Of a DNA stretch of 64,000 bases, positions 28,691 to 38,102 are shown one piece after another; positions within the stretch are counted from its first letter, which is position 1, and each line of letters begins with the position of its first letter. The DNA is from Janthinobacterium sp. SUN073. Lineage in GTDB: Bacteria; Pseudomonadota; Gammaproteobacteria; Burkholderiales; Burkholderiaceae_D. A program made the position numbers and the translations under genes. The stretch lies in assembly GCF_030397665.1 (NCBI RefSeq), contig NZ_JAPUBT010000001.1:822681-886680 (forward strand). Direction: 5' to 3'. The notes under the pieces are model-generated. The model had not been told where the DNA came from. It worked only from the letters and a program-made list of their open reading frames with translations, and made no database searches.

Positions 28691-28875
28691 GGTATCAACT
28701 CGGGAAACGGGGTCGGCACCGGGGCGCTGCGCCAGTGCGGGAGGCAAAGTCTAGCATGCTGCGCCGCACCCGTCCTGAAAGGCGGGGAAATAACAGTTTA
28801 GGGTTAAACCATTGACACACAGAAATTAAATATTTCTCTTTAGAAACAATGGTTTTTGATGCAAATCTATTCAAT

Positions 28876-28890
28876 TGTTGCATCGCACAA
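28876..28890. promoter_or_regulatory. Putative PhaR-like site 1, upstream of the phasin -35 box
   Basis: TGTTGCATCGCACAA. It matches 28932-28946 at 13 of 15 positions in the same orientation, and both contain TTGC and GCACAA elements with partial dyad symmetry. Phasin genes are classically repressed by PhaR binding near the promoter, so this is the leading candidate. Confidence 0.5.
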
Positions 28891-28897
28891 GAAACGC

Positions 28898-28925
28898 TTG
28901 ACTTCGTTTTTTTTCGCCGTAGAAT
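28898..28925 (+). promoter_or_regulatory. Phasin gene promoter (-35/-10)
   Basis: TTGACT, a 16-bp spacer and TAGAAT, giving a transcription start near 28932 and a leader of about 108 nt. Two near-identical 15-bp sites bracket it. Confidence 0.7.
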
Positions 28926-28931
28926 AGGGTT

Positions 28932-28946
28932 TGTTGCGTTGCACAA
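28932..28946. promoter_or_regulatory. Putative PhaR-like site 2, at the phasin transcription start
   Basis: TGTTGCGTTGCACAA, placed just after the -10 box where a bound repressor would block initiation or escape. Confidence 0.5.
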
Positions 28947-29039
28947 TTCTTGTTCAGCTTGAAAATTTAGATTCACCTGCTTTCCCAAACGGTACACGCA
29001 GCATCAAATTAACCAGATTTCGATTTTTTGGAGATTTAT

Positions 29040-29606
29040 ATGTTTTCAATTCCTGAGCAATTTTCGTCCGCTACCAAAACCAACCTGGAAGCCCAATTCG
29101 CCCTGTTCTCGTCGCTGACGAGCAAAGCCTTCGAAGGCATCGAAAAGATCGTCGAACTGAACCTGACCGCTGCCAAGGCAACGCTGGAAGAATCGACCGC
29201 CGCCGCCAAGCAATTGCTGTCGGCAAAAGATCCACAAGAATTCTTCTCGCTGAGCGCTGCTCAAGCCCAGCCTAGCGCCGAAAAAGCCATCGCTTACGGT
29301 CGTCACCTGGCTGCCATCACGTCGGGCACCCAAGCTGAATTCAGCAAAGCAGCTGAATCGCAAATCGCTGAAACCAACCGCAAAGTCCTGTCGCTGGTGG
29401 AAGAAGTCACCAAAAACGCGCCAGCCGGTTCGGAAAACGCTGTTGCCATGCTGAAAAGCGCCATCGGCAACGCCAATGCAGGCTACGAGCAGTTCTCGAA
29501 AACCAGCAAGCAAGCCGTCGAAGCCATCGAAGCGAACCTGACATCGGCCGTGAACCAGTTCACGCAAGCGGCTGAAAAAGTCGTGCCACGCACGGCTGCC
29601 AAGTAA
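29040..29606 (+). CDS. phaP: Phasin (polyhydroxyalkanoate granule-associated protein)
   Basis: 188 aa amphipathic, almost all-helical protein rich in Ala, Glu, Lys and Gln with no Cys or Trp. The N-terminal [20 protein letters not shown] and the heptad-like repeats fit the Phasin_2 family, which coats PHA granules. GGAG is 8 nt before the ATG. A good sigma-70 promoter with two flanking repeats and a strong terminator bound it, so it is a single-gene unit, probably highly expressed and under PhaR control. Codon use is strikingly uniform compared with neighbours, consistent with high expression. Confidence 0.93.
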   Translation: MFSIPEQFSSATKTNLEAQFALFSSLTSKAFEGIEKIVELNLTAAKATLEESTAAAKQLLSAKDPQEFFSLSAAQAQPSAEKAIAYGRHLAAITSGTQAEFSKAAESQIAETNRKVLSLVEEVTKNAPAGSENAVAMLKSAIGNANAGYEQFSKTSKQAVEAIEANLTSAVNQFTQAAEKVVPRTAAK

Positions 29607-29686
29607 TTATTGCGCGACCGCTACGGCGGTCCGCTGTTCCAAGCTCCTCCAGGCATCCATCCCGCACTTCTCCGACGGATGCCATT

Positions 29687-29714
29687 ATGCCCCAGCCCAG
29701 CTGGGGCATTTTTT
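29687..29714 (+). terminator. Terminator of the phasin gene
   Basis: ATGCCCCAG pairs exactly with CTGGGGCAT around a 5-nt loop, followed by a T-run. Confidence 0.88.
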
Positions 29715-29752
29715 ATGCCTGAGCACTTCCTGAACGCGATTACTCCCCCCGA

Positions 29753-30490
29753 TTACTCCCCCAGATACGCCGCCTTCACGCGCGGGTCGTCGAGCATGGC
29801 GGCCGCATTGCCGCCCATGGTGACCAGGCCGGAATCCATCACATAGCCGCGATGCGCCGCTTGCAGGGCCAGACGGGCATTCTGTTCGACCAGCAAGATC
29901 GTGATGCCTTCGGACGACACCTTGCGGATCACCTCGAAGATTTTCTCGACCATGATGGGCGACAAGCCCATCGATGGCTCATCGAGCAGCAGCAGCTTCG
30001 GATGACTCATCAGCGCGCGCGCCATGGCCAGCATCTGCTGCTCGCCGCCCGACAGGGTGCCGGCCATCTGCGCCGCCCGCTCTTTCAAGCGCGGAAACAT
30101 GTCGAACCACTTGGCGATGTCATCCTCGACACCGGCCTTGTCCGTGCGCGTGTAGGCGCCCATCATGAGGTTTTCGCGGATCGACATGCGGGTAAATACG
30201 CCCCGCCCCTCCGGCACCATCGCCAGTTTCCTTTCCACCAGGTGAAACGATTTCGTGCCCTTGAGCGATTCGCCCAGGTAGCTGATCGTGCCTTCGATCT
30301 TGCAGGCCGGCAGGGTGCCCGTGATGGCTTTCAAGGTTGTCGTCTTGCCCGCGCCGTTCGCGCCGATCAGGGCGATCAGCTCGCCTTCGTTGACTTCCAG
30401 GTCGATACCCTTGACGGCCTTGATGCCGCCGTAGGCCACGTGCAGGCCCGCCACTTTCAATACAGTCTTGTTCAAGCCATTGTTACTCAT
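29753..30490 (-). CDS. livF: Branched-chain amino acid ABC transporter ATP-binding protein LivF
   Basis: 245 aa. Walker A GANGAGKTTTLKAITG, signature LSGGEQQMLAMARALM, and Walker B LLLLDEPSMGLSP are intact. The short length without extra C-terminal domain is typical of LivF. It is the last gene of livHMGF. I chose the ATG at MSNNGLNK, which overlaps the livG stop (ATGA); the longer frame upstream has no family similarity. Confidence 0.95.
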   Translation of the reverse strand: MSNNGLNKTVLKVAGLHVAYGGIKAVKGIDLEVNEGELIALIGANGAGKTTTLKAITGTLPACKIEGTISYLGESLKGTKSFHLVERKLAMVPEGRGVFTRMSIRENLMMGAYTRTDKAGVEDDIAKWFDMFPRLKERAAQMAGTLSGGEQQMLAMARALMSHPKLLLLDEPSMGLSPIMVEKIFEVIRKVSSEGITILLVEQNARLALQAAHRGYVMDSGLVTMGGNAAAMLDDPRVKAAYLGE

Positions 30491-31260
30491 GCGTGCGATC
30501 CCCCCAGGTAAGCCTCGATGACGGCCGGGTTTTGTTGTATTTCGGCCGGCAAGCCTTCGGCGATGCGCTTGCCATATTCGAGCACCGTGATGCGGTCGCA
30601 CAGTCCCATCATCAGTTTCACGTCGTGCTCGATCAACAGCACGGTCTTGCCTTCCGCCTTGATTTTCACCAGCAACTCGCGCAAGGCCAGCTTTTCCGTC
30701 GCATTCATGCCTGCCGCCGGCTCGTCGAGGGCCAGCAGCGTGGGATCGGTGGCCAGCGCGCGGGCAATTTCCAGGCGCCGCTGGTCGCCATACGATAAAA
30801 AGCGCGCCGTGCGGCTGGCGAACTGGGCGATGCCGACGAAATCGAGCAGCTCCATGGCCCGCTTGCGGATGGACGCCTCTTCTTCGCGCGCCGCCTTGTG
30901 GCGGAAGATGGCGCCGAACACGCCCTGGTGCGAGCGCACATGGCGCCCCACCATGACGTTTTCCAGCGCCGTCATGTCGCCAAACAGGCGGATATTCTGG
31001 AAGGTGCGGGCGATGCCCGCTTTCGCCACCTTGTGCGGCGCGGACGGCGAATACGGCTTGCCGGCCAGCTCGAAGGTGCCCGTGTCGGGCTGGTACAGAC
31101 CCGTAATGACGTTAAAGAATGTGGTCTTGCCGGCACCGTTCGGGCCGATCAAGCCGTAAATCTGGCCTTGCCGGATGGTGATGCCCACGTCGGTGAGCGC
31201 CTGCAAGCCGCCGAAACGCTTGTTTACGCCGGCGATATTGAGAATGATCTGTTCGCTCAT
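30487..31260 (-). CDS. livG: Branched-chain amino acid ABC transporter ATP-binding protein LivG
   Basis: 257 aa. Walker A GPNGAGKTTFFNVITGLY, signature LSYGDQRRLEIARALAT and Walker B LLALDEPAAGMN are present; the C-terminal tail ending VIEAYLGG is the LivG hallmark. It energizes uptake of Leu, Ile, Val or related solutes together with LivF. Confidence 0.95.
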   Translation of the reverse strand: MSEQIILNIAGVNKRFGGLQALTDVGITIRQGQIYGLIGPNGAGKTTFFNVITGLYQPDTGTFELAGKPYSPSAPHKVAKAGIARTFQNIRLFGDMTALENVMVGRHVRSHQGVFGAIFRHKAAREEEASIRKRAMELLDFVGIAQFASRTARFLSYGDQRRLEIARALATDPTLLALDEPAAGMNATEKLALRELLVKIKAEGKTVLLIEHDVKLMMGLCDRITVLEYGKRIAEGLPAEIQQNPAVIEAYLGGSHA

Positions 31261-31272
31261 GCTATCCCTCCC

Positions 31273-32490
31273 TTACGCGGACACGACGCCGGTGGATTTA
31301 GTCGGCTGGTCCACATCGTGGTCGGGCCGGTCTTCGTGCTTCGGCGATGGCCACAGGCCGGCGGGACGGTTGAGCATGATCAACACCATGGCCAGGCCGT
31401 ACAGCAACTGGCGCAGCACTTCCGCCTCGATCACCACGTGGCCGAACAGCGCCTGCTGGGCCGGTTCCACCACGTGGCGCAGTACTTCCGGTATCGAGGC
31501 GAGGATCACGCCGCCGAGGATCACGCCAGGGATATGGCCGATGCCGCCCAGCACCACCATGGCCAGCACGGCGATCGATTCCGTCAGCGAAAACGATTCC
31601 GGCGAGACAAAGCCCTGGAACGAGGCAAACATGGCGCCGGCCACACCGCCGAACGAGGCGCCCATGGAAAAGGCCAGCAATTTCACGTTGCGCGTATTGA
31701 TGCCCATGGCCTTGGCGGCGATCTCGTCTTCGCGGATGGCCACCCAGGCGCGGCCCAGGCGCGAATGCTGCAGTCGCTTGGTGACGAACACGACGGCGAT
31801 GCACAGGAAGAGGAACAAAAAGTAATACGCATTCACGGAGGGCATGGAAAAGCCGCCCACCACGACGGTGCTGTTGGTGCCCGCCTCGCCCGCCAGGTTG
31901 ACGCCGAAGATGCGGATGGGGTCGATCAAATTGATGCCTTGCGGCCCATTCGTGAAATTGATCGGGTCGTTCAAATTGTTCATGAAGATACGGATGATCT
32001 CGCCAAAGCCCAGGGTCACGATGGCCAGATAGTCGCCGCGCAGCTTCAAGGTCGGCGCGCCCAGCAAGGCGCCGCACAGGCCGGCAACGGCAGCGGCCAG
32101 CGGCACGATGAGCCAGATCGACAGATGGATGCCGTTTTCGCGGATTTCCGGCCCCATCAGCTGCACCAGGGTTTCGCCCAGCACGGGATATTGATTCACC
32201 ACCGATTCGAGCAGGATGGCGAACTGGGGCGACGCCAGCAAGGCCGTCAGGTAGGCGCCCACGGCGTAGAAGGCGATGTAGCCGAGGTCGAGCAGGCCGG
32301 CGAAGCCGACGACGATGTTCAAGCCCAGGGCCAGCATGATGTACAGCAAGGCCATGTCGATGATGCGCACCCACGAGTTGCCGAACTGGGCGGCAAAGAA
32401 CGGGAACACCATCAGCAGCGCGGCCAGGCCCAGCATGCCGGCGTAGGCCTTGGTCGGATTTTTCTTAGCGTCAAAATCGAGTAGTGCCAT
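31273..32490 (-). CDS. livM: Branched-chain amino acid ABC transporter permease LivM
   Basis: 405 aa inner membrane permease with about nine helices. The LivM signature GLNIVVGFAGLLDLGYIAFYAVG is split as GLNIVVGFAGLLDLG then YIAFYAVG, and the cytoplasmic coupling region reads HSRLGRAWVAIREDEIAAKA. An insert of roughly 50 residues (about 170-220, with NPINFTNGPQGINLI) is usual in proteobacterial forms. Confidence 0.94.
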   Translation of the reverse strand: MALLDFDAKKNPTKAYAGMLGLAALLMVFPFFAAQFGNSWVRIIDMALLYIMLALGLNIVVGFAGLLDLGYIAFYAVGAYLTALLASPQFAILLESVVNQYPVLGETLVQLMGPEIRENGIHLSIWLIVPLAAAVAGLCGALLGAPTLKLRGDYLAIVTLGFGEIIRIFMNNLNDPINFTNGPQGINLIDPIRIFGVNLAGEAGTNSTVVVGGFSMPSVNAYYFLFLFLCIAVVFVTKRLQHSRLGRAWVAIREDEIAAKAMGINTRNVKLLAFSMGASFGGVAGAMFASFQGFVSPESFSLTESIAVLAMVVLGGIGHIPGVILGGVILASIPEVLRHVVEPAQQALFGHVVIEAEVLRQLLYGLAMVLIMLNRPAGLWPSPKHEDRPDHDVDQPTKSTGVVSA

Positions 32491-32512
32491 GATTTAATCT
32501 CCCAGTTTCACA

Positions 32513-33442
32513 TCAGGCACGGTCGGCCACTCGTTCGCCCATGATGCCGGACGGGCGCAAGGTCAGCACGATGATCAGCACGACGAAGGCAAAGATATCC
32601 TGGTAGTGGCTGCCCAGGAAGCCGCCCGTGATGTCGCCGATATAGCCGGCGCCCAGGCTTTCGATAATACCCAGCAAGATACCGCCCAGCATGGCGCCAT
32701 AGATATTGCCGATGCCGCCCAGCACGGCCGCACAAAAGGCCTTCAAGCCGGGGATGGCGCCCATGGAAAATTGAATGGAGGCATAGTTGGCACCCCACAT
32801 CACGCCGGCCACGGCCGCCAACGCGGCGCCGATGGCAAAGGTGGCCACGATGACCTTGTCGGAATCGACGCCCATGAGGCCCGCCACGCGGGGGTTTTCC
32901 GCCGTGGCGCGCATGGCGCGGCCCATTTTCGTTTTTTCCACCAGCAATACCAAGCCGCCCATCGACAGCGCGGCCAGGGCCAGCAGCAGCACTTGTGTTT
33001 GCGAAATCACTGCGCCGCCTATGTTGATGGGGTCGGTCGACAGCAATTGCGGGAAGGGCAAGGGATTGCGCGTCCAGATCATCATGGCGAAGGTTTGCAG
33101 CAGGATGGAGACGCCGATGGCGGTAATCAGGGGGGCGAGGCGGGGGGCGTTGCGCAGGCGGCGGTAGGCGACTCGCTCGATGATGATGTTGACCAGAATA
33201 CAGATGGGTATGGCGCCGAGGATGGCGGTGGCCAGTTTCAGATAGCCGGGCCAGTCCGGCACATAAATGCCCAGCAGCTTGAGGATGGTCAAGCCCACCA
33301 TGGCGCCGATCATGAGCACGTCGCCGTGGGCGAAGTTGATCAGGTTCAACACGCCGTACACCATCGTGTAACCGAGGGCGACTAAGGCATACATGCTGCC
33401 CAACACCAAGCCGTTGATGATCTGCTGGATGAATGTATCCAT
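32513..33442 (-). CDS. livH: Branched-chain amino acid ABC transporter permease LivH
   Basis: 309 aa inner membrane permease, first of livHMGF. MDTFIQQIINGLVLGSMYAL at the start and VLNLINFAHGDVLMIGA are LivH hallmarks; the coupling helix contains MGRAMRATAENPRVAGLMGV. The start at MDTF follows the family and excludes 24 upstream codons. No periplasmic binding protein (livJ/livK) is encoded next to the cluster, so it must be supplied from elsewhere. The 295 bp upstream to ispH holds AT-rich sequence and presumably its promoter, but no clear motif. Confidence 0.95.
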   Translation of the reverse strand: MDTFIQQIINGLVLGSMYALVALGYTMVYGVLNLINFAHGDVLMIGAMVGLTILKLLGIYVPDWPGYLKLATAILGAIPICILVNIIIERVAYRRLRNAPRLAPLITAIGVSILLQTFAMMIWTRNPLPFPQLLSTDPINIGGAVISQTQVLLLALAALSMGGLVLLVEKTKMGRAMRATAENPRVAGLMGVDSDKVIVATFAIGAALAAVAGVMWGANYASIQFSMGAIPGLKAFCAAVLGGIGNIYGAMLGGILLGIIESLGAGYIGDITGGFLGSHYQDIFAFVVLIIVLTLRPSGIMGERVADRA

Positions 33443-33737
33443 GATTGCCCTATCAAATATGCATTTTTCGGGAACAACTTCCACCAGAATATGTGGCTGA
33501 TACAAAAACGGCACCGGAGGAAGAATTCCTGCAGTGCCATCCCTGGACCGTTCTCACCAGCATGGTGCACGCACTCAAAACGTGCGTGACCTTGCTTAGT
33601 CATAACGACAACATATTCAAGCTTGAGGCAATCATAACGATCTTTTGCAAAAACTAAACTTGGAATAAATCAATCATTTCCGAATTAAATTTTGTTTTGA
33701 GGTGACTATTTCATCGATACTCAATTATCCTGCAGGC

Positions 33738-34685
33738 TCAGGCCACGTCGCGCTTGAGGCCATCGAGGCCTTTCGGCATCGGAAAGGTGACGGCTTCCTG
33801 CACGCCGTCGAGGGGGCGCACGCTCTTCACGCCACACTCTTTCAAGCGGTCGATGACGGCTTGCACCAGCACCTCGGGCGCCGACGCGCCAGCCGTCACC
33901 CCCACGCGCAGCTTGCCTTCCAGCCAGGCGGGATCGATCTGCGAGGCATTGTCGACCATGTAGGCTGGCGTGCCCATCTTCTCGGCCACTTCGCGCAAGC
34001 GGTTCGAATTCGAGCTGTTCGGACTGCCCACGACGATCACCACTTCCACTTGCGGCGCCATGAATTTCACGGCTTCCTGGCGGTTCGTGGTGGCGTAGCA
34101 GATGTCGCCTTTTTTCGGCTCGGCGATGTTCGGATATTTCAGCTTCAAGGCCTCGATAATGTCGCGAGTGTCGTCAACTGACAACGTTGTTTGCGAAACA
34201 TAGGCCAGGCTCTCCGGATTGGCGACCTGCAATGCCGCCACATCATCGAGCGTTTCCACCAGATGCATGCCCATGTCGGCCTGCCCCATCGTGCCTTCCA
34301 CCTCGGGATGGCCGTCGTGGCCGATCATGATGATCTCGCGGCCTTCGCGGCGCATCTTGCCCACTTCCATGTGCACCTTGGTGACCAGCGGGCAAGTCGC
34401 GTCAAAAATGCTCAGGCCGCGCGACTCCGCCTCGGCGCGCACGGCTTTCGACACGCCATGCGCGGAAAACACGAGCGTATTACCAGCAGGCACGTCATCG
34501 AGGTCGTCGATGAAGATGGCGCCCTTGTTGCGCAAGTCGGCCACCACATAGGCGTTGTGGACGATTTCATGGCGCACATAGATCGGCGCACCAAATTGCT
34601 GCAAGGCACGTTCGACGATTTCGATCGCCCGGTCGACGCCAGCGCAGAAACCGCGGGGCTGGGCCAGTAACAGTTCTTTATCCAT
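33738..34685 (-). CDS. ispH: 4-hydroxy-3-methylbut-2-enyl diphosphate reductase
   Basis: 315 aa, last enzyme of the MEP isoprenoid pathway, giving IPP and DMAPP. Its 4Fe-4S cluster is held by Cys in [10 protein letters not shown], in [10 protein letters not shown] and in [10 protein letters not shown]. The conserved HEIVHN and the TxxE-type loop after TTLSVDDT are present. The ATG at MDKELLL follows fkpB after a 10-bp gap. The fkpB-ispH order is common in proteobacteria. Confidence 0.97.
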   Translation of the reverse strand: MDKELLLAQPRGFCAGVDRAIEIVERALQQFGAPIYVRHEIVHNAYVVADLRNKGAIFIDDLDDVPAGNTLVFSAHGVSKAVRAEAESRGLSIFDATCPLVTKVHMEVGKMRREGREIIMIGHDGHPEVEGTMGQADMGMHLVETLDDVAALQVANPESLAYVSQTTLSVDDTRDIIEALKLKYPNIAEPKKGDICYATTNRQEAVKFMAPQVEVVIVVGSPNSSNSNRLREVAEKMGTPAYMVDNASQIDPAWLEGKLRVGVTAGASAPEVLVQAVIDRLKECGVKSVRPLDGVQEAVTFPMPKGLDGLKRDVA

Positions 34686-34695
34686 CGCTATTCCT

Positions 34696-35151
34696 TCACA
34701 GCACCGAAATGAGCTTGACTTCAAAGCGCAGCGGCTGACCTGCCAGCGGATGATTGAAGTCGAACAGGGCCGAGTCCTCGCGCATTTCGCGCAACACGCC
34801 GGCAAAGCGGCCGCCGCCCGGCGCGGCGAAGTCGACCAGGTCGCCGATCTTGTAGTCGGCACCGGGCACCGAGTTCTCGTCCAGGGTCGCGCGCGAGACG
34901 GACTGCACCAGCTCGGGATTGCGCTCGCCAAAGCCTTCGCCGGCGGCCAGCTCGAATGTCTGGTGCGTGCCTTCAGGCAGGCCCAGCAAACGCTGCTCGA
35001 GGAATGGCGCCAGCTGGCCCTGTCCCAGCATCAAGGTAGCAGGATTTCCGCTAAAGGTAGTGACAATATCAGTACCGTCAACAGTAGCAAGACGATAATG
35101 CAGGGTGAGGTAAGCCGCTTCGGTGACGACTGCTGGTTGCTCGTTGGACAT
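34696..35151 (-). CDS. fkpB: FKBP-type peptidyl-prolyl isomerase (SlpA type)
   Basis: 151 aa. The N-terminal strand [19 protein letters not shown] and [19 protein letters not shown] are FKBP-fold elements; the inserted flap region (residues about 70-125) is typical for SlyD/SlpA-type isomerases, but there is no His-rich metal-binding tail as in SlyD. It probably assists protein folding in the cytoplasm. Divergent from radC, with its start only about 120 bp away. Confidence 0.92.
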   Translation of the reverse strand: MSNEQPAVVTEAAYLTLHYRLATVDGTDIVTTFSGNPATLMLGQGQLAPFLEQRLLGLPEGTHQTFELAAGEGFGERNPELVQSVSRATLDENSVPGADYKIGDLVDFAAPGGGRFAGVLREMREDSALFDFNHPLAGQPLRFEVKLISVL

Positions 35152-35272
35152 AGTGAGTTTTCAAGTAGCTGATGCAAAACGATATTGTAAGCCACACTGG
35201 CCGCGCCTGCCCCATGGCTTCGTCAAAGAAGACCATGCCGGGGCAAGCGCCGGTGACAAACAGGAGAACAGC

Positions 35273-35947
35273 ATGGGCATCAAGGACTGGCCGGCCAGCG
35301 AACGGCCACGCGAACGCCTGATCGAGGATGGCGCACACTCACTGTCGGATGCGGAATTGCTGGCCGTGTTCCTGCGCACGGGCGTGCGCGGCAAAAGCGC
35401 GGTGGAACTGGCGCGCGACACGGTCGAGCACTTCGGTTCCCTGCGGGGCCTGTTTGGCGCCAGCCTCGTGAGTTTTTCCGCCGTGCATGGCATGGGCAGC
35501 GCCAAATTTGCCCAGCTACAAGCAGTGTTGGAACTGGCGCGGCGCGCCATCATCGAGGATTTGCAGGCGGGCCAGGCCCTCAATTCGCCGCACGCCGTCA
35601 AAGACTATTTGCGCCTGACCCTGGGCAACCTGGCGCACGAAGCGTTTCACGTGTTGTTTTTGGACGTCAAGAACCGCCTGATCACGACCCAGGAAATGTT
35701 TCGCGGCACCCTCACCCACACCAGCGTGTATCCGCGCGAAGTGGTGAAACAAGCGCTGCTGCACAACGCGGCCAGCGTGATGCTGGCGCATAACCACCCA
35801 TCCGGCACGCCGGAACCGAGCGAATCGGATTTATTGCTCACGCGCGCGCTGGTGCAAGCCTTGTCGCTGGTGGACGTGCGCATCCTCGACCATTTCGTCG
35901 TGGCCGGTCGGCAAGTGCATTCGTTTGCGGAACATGGCCAGATCTAG
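35273..35947 (+). CDS. radC: RadC/MPN-domain (JAMM) protein
   Basis: 224 aa. The N-terminal helix-hairpin-helix region (residues about 10-85) leads to the JAMM metal-binding motif [14 protein letters not shown], with a Glu on the preceding strand. RadC was once assigned to DNA repair; its real role is not settled. The ATG at [16 protein letters not shown] follows CAGGAG and fits the family start. The frame extends upstream into the fkpB start region but that part is unlikely to be translated. Confidence 0.92.
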   Translation: MGIKDWPASERPRERLIEDGAHSLSDAELLAVFLRTGVRGKSAVELARDTVEHFGSLRGLFGASLVSFSAVHGMGSAKFAQLQAVLELARRAIIEDLQAGQALNSPHAVKDYLRLTLGNLAHEAFHVLFLDVKNRLITTQEMFRGTLTHTSVYPREVVKQALLHNAASVMLAHNHPSGTPEPSESDLLLTRALVQALSLVDVRILDHFVVAGRQVHSFAEHGQI

Positions 35948-36024
35948 GCCGGGGCCCGCCCTGGTCACAGTTAACCATGTGTAAACAAGGACATACGTGA
36001 CAGCAGCAGAACGCTTATCTAACA

Positions 36025-36042
36025 GTAAACAGTCCTGTTTAC
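36025..36042. promoter_or_regulatory. Palindrome in the radC-rpmB gap
   Basis: GTAAACAG-TC-CTGTTTAC, perfect 8-bp arms. It lies 80 bp after radC and about 85 bp before the rpmB -35 box. It could be an operator or part of a weak terminator, though no T-run follows. Confidence 0.35.
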
Positions 36043-36127
36043 CAGTGCTTCCCCCTATGAAGAAGGGTAAAAGTCAAATTGTTAAATTATTTCAATACAA
36101 CATGACACAATTGTTTTTCGCAAGTCA

Positions 36128-36156
36128 TTGATAAATCTGCTTATTTTGGATATACT
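36128..36156 (+). promoter_or_regulatory. Promoter of rpmB-rpmG
   Basis: TTGATA, exactly 17 bp, then TATACT; transcription would start near 36163, giving a short leader with AAGGAG before the ATG. Confidence 0.75.
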
Positions 36157-36195
36157 CTCGTTTTTCCAATTTGGAATATCTTTAAGGAGTGCGCC

Positions 36196-36432
36196 ATGGC
36201 ACGTGTTTGCCAAGTCACTGGGAAGAAGCCGATGGTCGGCAACAATGTTTCCCATGCAAACAACAAAACCAAACGTCGTTTTTTGCCTAACTTGCAGAAT
36301 CGTCGTATTTTTGTTGAATCTGAAAACCGCTGGGTCTCCCTGCGTTTGTCCAACGCCGGTCTGCGCGTCATCGATAAAGTCGGCATCGACGCCGTATTGG
36401 TCGATATGCGCGCTCGTGGCGAAAAAGTCTAA
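36196..36432 (+). CDS. rpmB: 50S ribosomal protein L28
   Basis: 78 aa basic protein, full length. [20 protein letters not shown] and [16 protein letters not shown] are L28 hallmarks. It lies on the large ribosomal subunit surface. AAGGAG is 7 nt before the start, a strong ribosome site. rpmG follows after 22 bp, the usual pairing. Confidence 0.98.
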   Translation: MARVCQVTGKKPMVGNNVSHANNKTKRRFLPNLQNRRIFVESENRWVSLRLSNAGLRVIDKVGIDAVLVDMRARGEKV

Positions 36433-36454
36433 TTAGCAGAATAAGGGAGCTATC

Positions 36455-36622
36455 ATGGCAAAATCAGGCCGCGACAAAATCAAGTTAGAATCGACCGCCG
36501 GTACGGGTCACTTCTACACGACTACCAAAAACAAGCGTACGACGCCTGCGAAAATGGAGATCATGAAATTTGATCCTAAAGCACGCAAGCACGTAACGTA
36601 CAAAGAAACCAAAATCAAGTAA
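36455..36622 (+). CDS. rpmG: 50S ribosomal protein L33
   Basis: 55 aa, full length and too short for common gene-length cut-offs. It reads [18 protein letters not shown], then [20 protein letters not shown], then [17 protein letters not shown]. It has no zinc-binding Cys, so it is the C-minus form of L33. It follows rpmB and is followed by a clear terminator. Confidence 0.97.
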   Translation: MAKSGRDKIKLESTAGTGHFYTTTKNKRTTPAKMEIMKFDPKARKHVTYKETKIK

Positions 36623-36646
36623 TTGATATTGTGTTCTGTAAAAAGA

Positions 36647-36671
36647 GCCGCTCCGATGAGCGGTTTTTTTT
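36647..36671 (+). terminator. Terminator of rpmB-rpmG
   Basis: CCGCTC-CGAT-GAGCGG followed by eight T residues. Confidence 0.9.
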
Positions 36672-36712
36672 CGTCCTGATTTTTTTACGCCCCCTCCCCT
36701 TGTGCCGGGGCG

Positions 36713-36740
36713 AAAAAAAGGCCCTGGAATACAGGGCCTT
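36713..36740 (-). terminator. Terminator of the acyl desaturase gene
   Basis: On the minus strand AAGGCCCTG pairs with CAGGGCCTT around five bases and is followed by a T-run, about 20 bp after the stop. Confidence 0.87.
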
Positions 36741-36760
36741 GATATGGAGCAACAGGCTAA

Positions 36761-37969
36761 TCAGGCATAGCTGCGCAGGCGCAGTGAAAAATCCTGCAGC
36801 GACTGGATGCCCGACGCTTCGGCGCGCGTGCACCAGTCTTGCAGCTTCTGCAGCAATTGCTCGCGCGTAAAGTGCGAACGCTCCCAGATGGCACCCAGCT
36901 CCACGCGCATGTGGTGCATGGTTTCCAGCGCCTTGCTGTGCTGGAACAGTTCCGACAGCTGCTCGTGATGCGCATCGGCCAGCTTGCCCGGTTCGCGCTG
37001 CATCAGCTTGCGCGACGATTTCAGGAAACGTTTTTCCAGCTCGGCCTTGTGCTTCAGGTGTTCCAGCTCTTCCTTCCAGGCATGCTTGATCGATTTCGCA
37101 TACTTGGCCATCACGTCATAGCGGTTGGCGATGACCGACTGCAAGGTCTCGAAGTCCGCTTCCAGCTTGCCGTGCGAGAACTTCGGTTCCGGCGCCAGTT
37201 TTTTCACCTTGGCCAGGCCCAGCATTTCCAGCGCGCGGATATACGCCCAGCCGATATCGATTTCATACCATTTCGACGACAGCTTGGCCGACGTCGCATA
37301 CGTATGATGGTTGTTATGCAACTCTTCGCCGCCGATCAGGATGCCGAAGGGAATGATGTTGGTGGCCGCGTCGGCGCAATCGTAGTTGCGGTAACCCCAG
37401 TAGTGGCCGATGCCGTTGATGATGCCGGCCGCCGTGATGGGTATCCACATCATTTGCACGGCCCACACGGAAATGCCGATCACGCCGAACAACACGAAAT
37501 TGATGACGAACAGCGACACCACGCCCAGCCAGCTGTACTTGGTGTACAGGTTACGCTCGATCCAGTCCGTCGGCGTGCCGTGGCCGTACTTGGCCATGGT
37601 TTCCATGTTCTTCGATTCAGCGCGGTACAGCTCGGCGCCTTCCCAGAACACTTTCTTGATGCCGCGCGTCACGGGGCTGTGCGGATCTTCTTCCGTATCG
37701 CACTTGGCATGGTGCTTGCGATGGATGGCCGCCCACTCTTTGGTCACCTGGCCGGTCGTCAGCCACAGCCAGAAACGGAAGAAATGGCTGGGGATGGCGT
37801 GCAATTCCAGCGCCCGGTGGGCCTGGTGGCGATGCAGATAAATCGTGACGCTGGCGATCGTGATATGCGTGACCACCATGGTGTACAGGAAAACTTGCCA
37901 TGCGGACAGATCGGTAATGCCAGTGGCCATGAACTGCAAAACGTCGTGTAAAACGGAACTCAATGTCAT
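36761..37969 (-). CDS. Membrane acyl-lipid/acyl-CoA desaturase
   Basis: 402 aa di-iron membrane desaturase. The three histidine boxes are HRHQAH (46-51), HRKHH (about 83-87) and HNNHH (about 220). These with the hydrophobic pairs of helices between them indicate delta-9-type introduction of a double bond into fatty acyl chains. The C-terminal 110 residues are highly charged and helical (LEHLKHKAELEKRFLKSSRK), longer than in minimal desaturases. The start at MTLSSVLH is chosen over an ATG 11 codons upstream, on family grounds. Confidence 0.9.
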   Translation of the reverse strand: MTLSSVLHDVLQFMATGITDLSAWQVFLYTMVVTHITIASVTIYLHRHQAHRALELHAIPSHFFRFWLWLTTGQVTKEWAAIHRKHHAKCDTEEDPHSPVTRGIKKVFWEGAELYRAESKNMETMAKYGHGTPTDWIERNLYTKYSWLGVVSLFVINFVLFGVIGISVWAVQMMWIPITAAGIINGIGHYWGYRNYDCADAATNIIPFGILIGGEELHNNHHTYATSAKLSSKWYEIDIGWAYIRALEMLGLAKVKKLAPEPKFSHGKLEADFETLQSVIANRYDVMAKYAKSIKHAWKEELEHLKHKAELEKRFLKSSRKLMQREPGKLADAHHEQLSELFQHSKALETMHHMRVELGAIWERSHFTREQLLQKLQDWCTRAEASGIQSLQDFSLRLRSYA

Positions 37970-38102
37970 TACTGCTACTCCAAGTGGACAGGGCATGCGC
38001 ACGGTCGCTCCAGTGACTCTGGAGGTCCGGCAGAGTTAATTTTAGGCGTGATTGTACGCCCTAATGGGTGCTATCAGGCAAAATCGGAGGCAGGCAGCGA
38101 GG

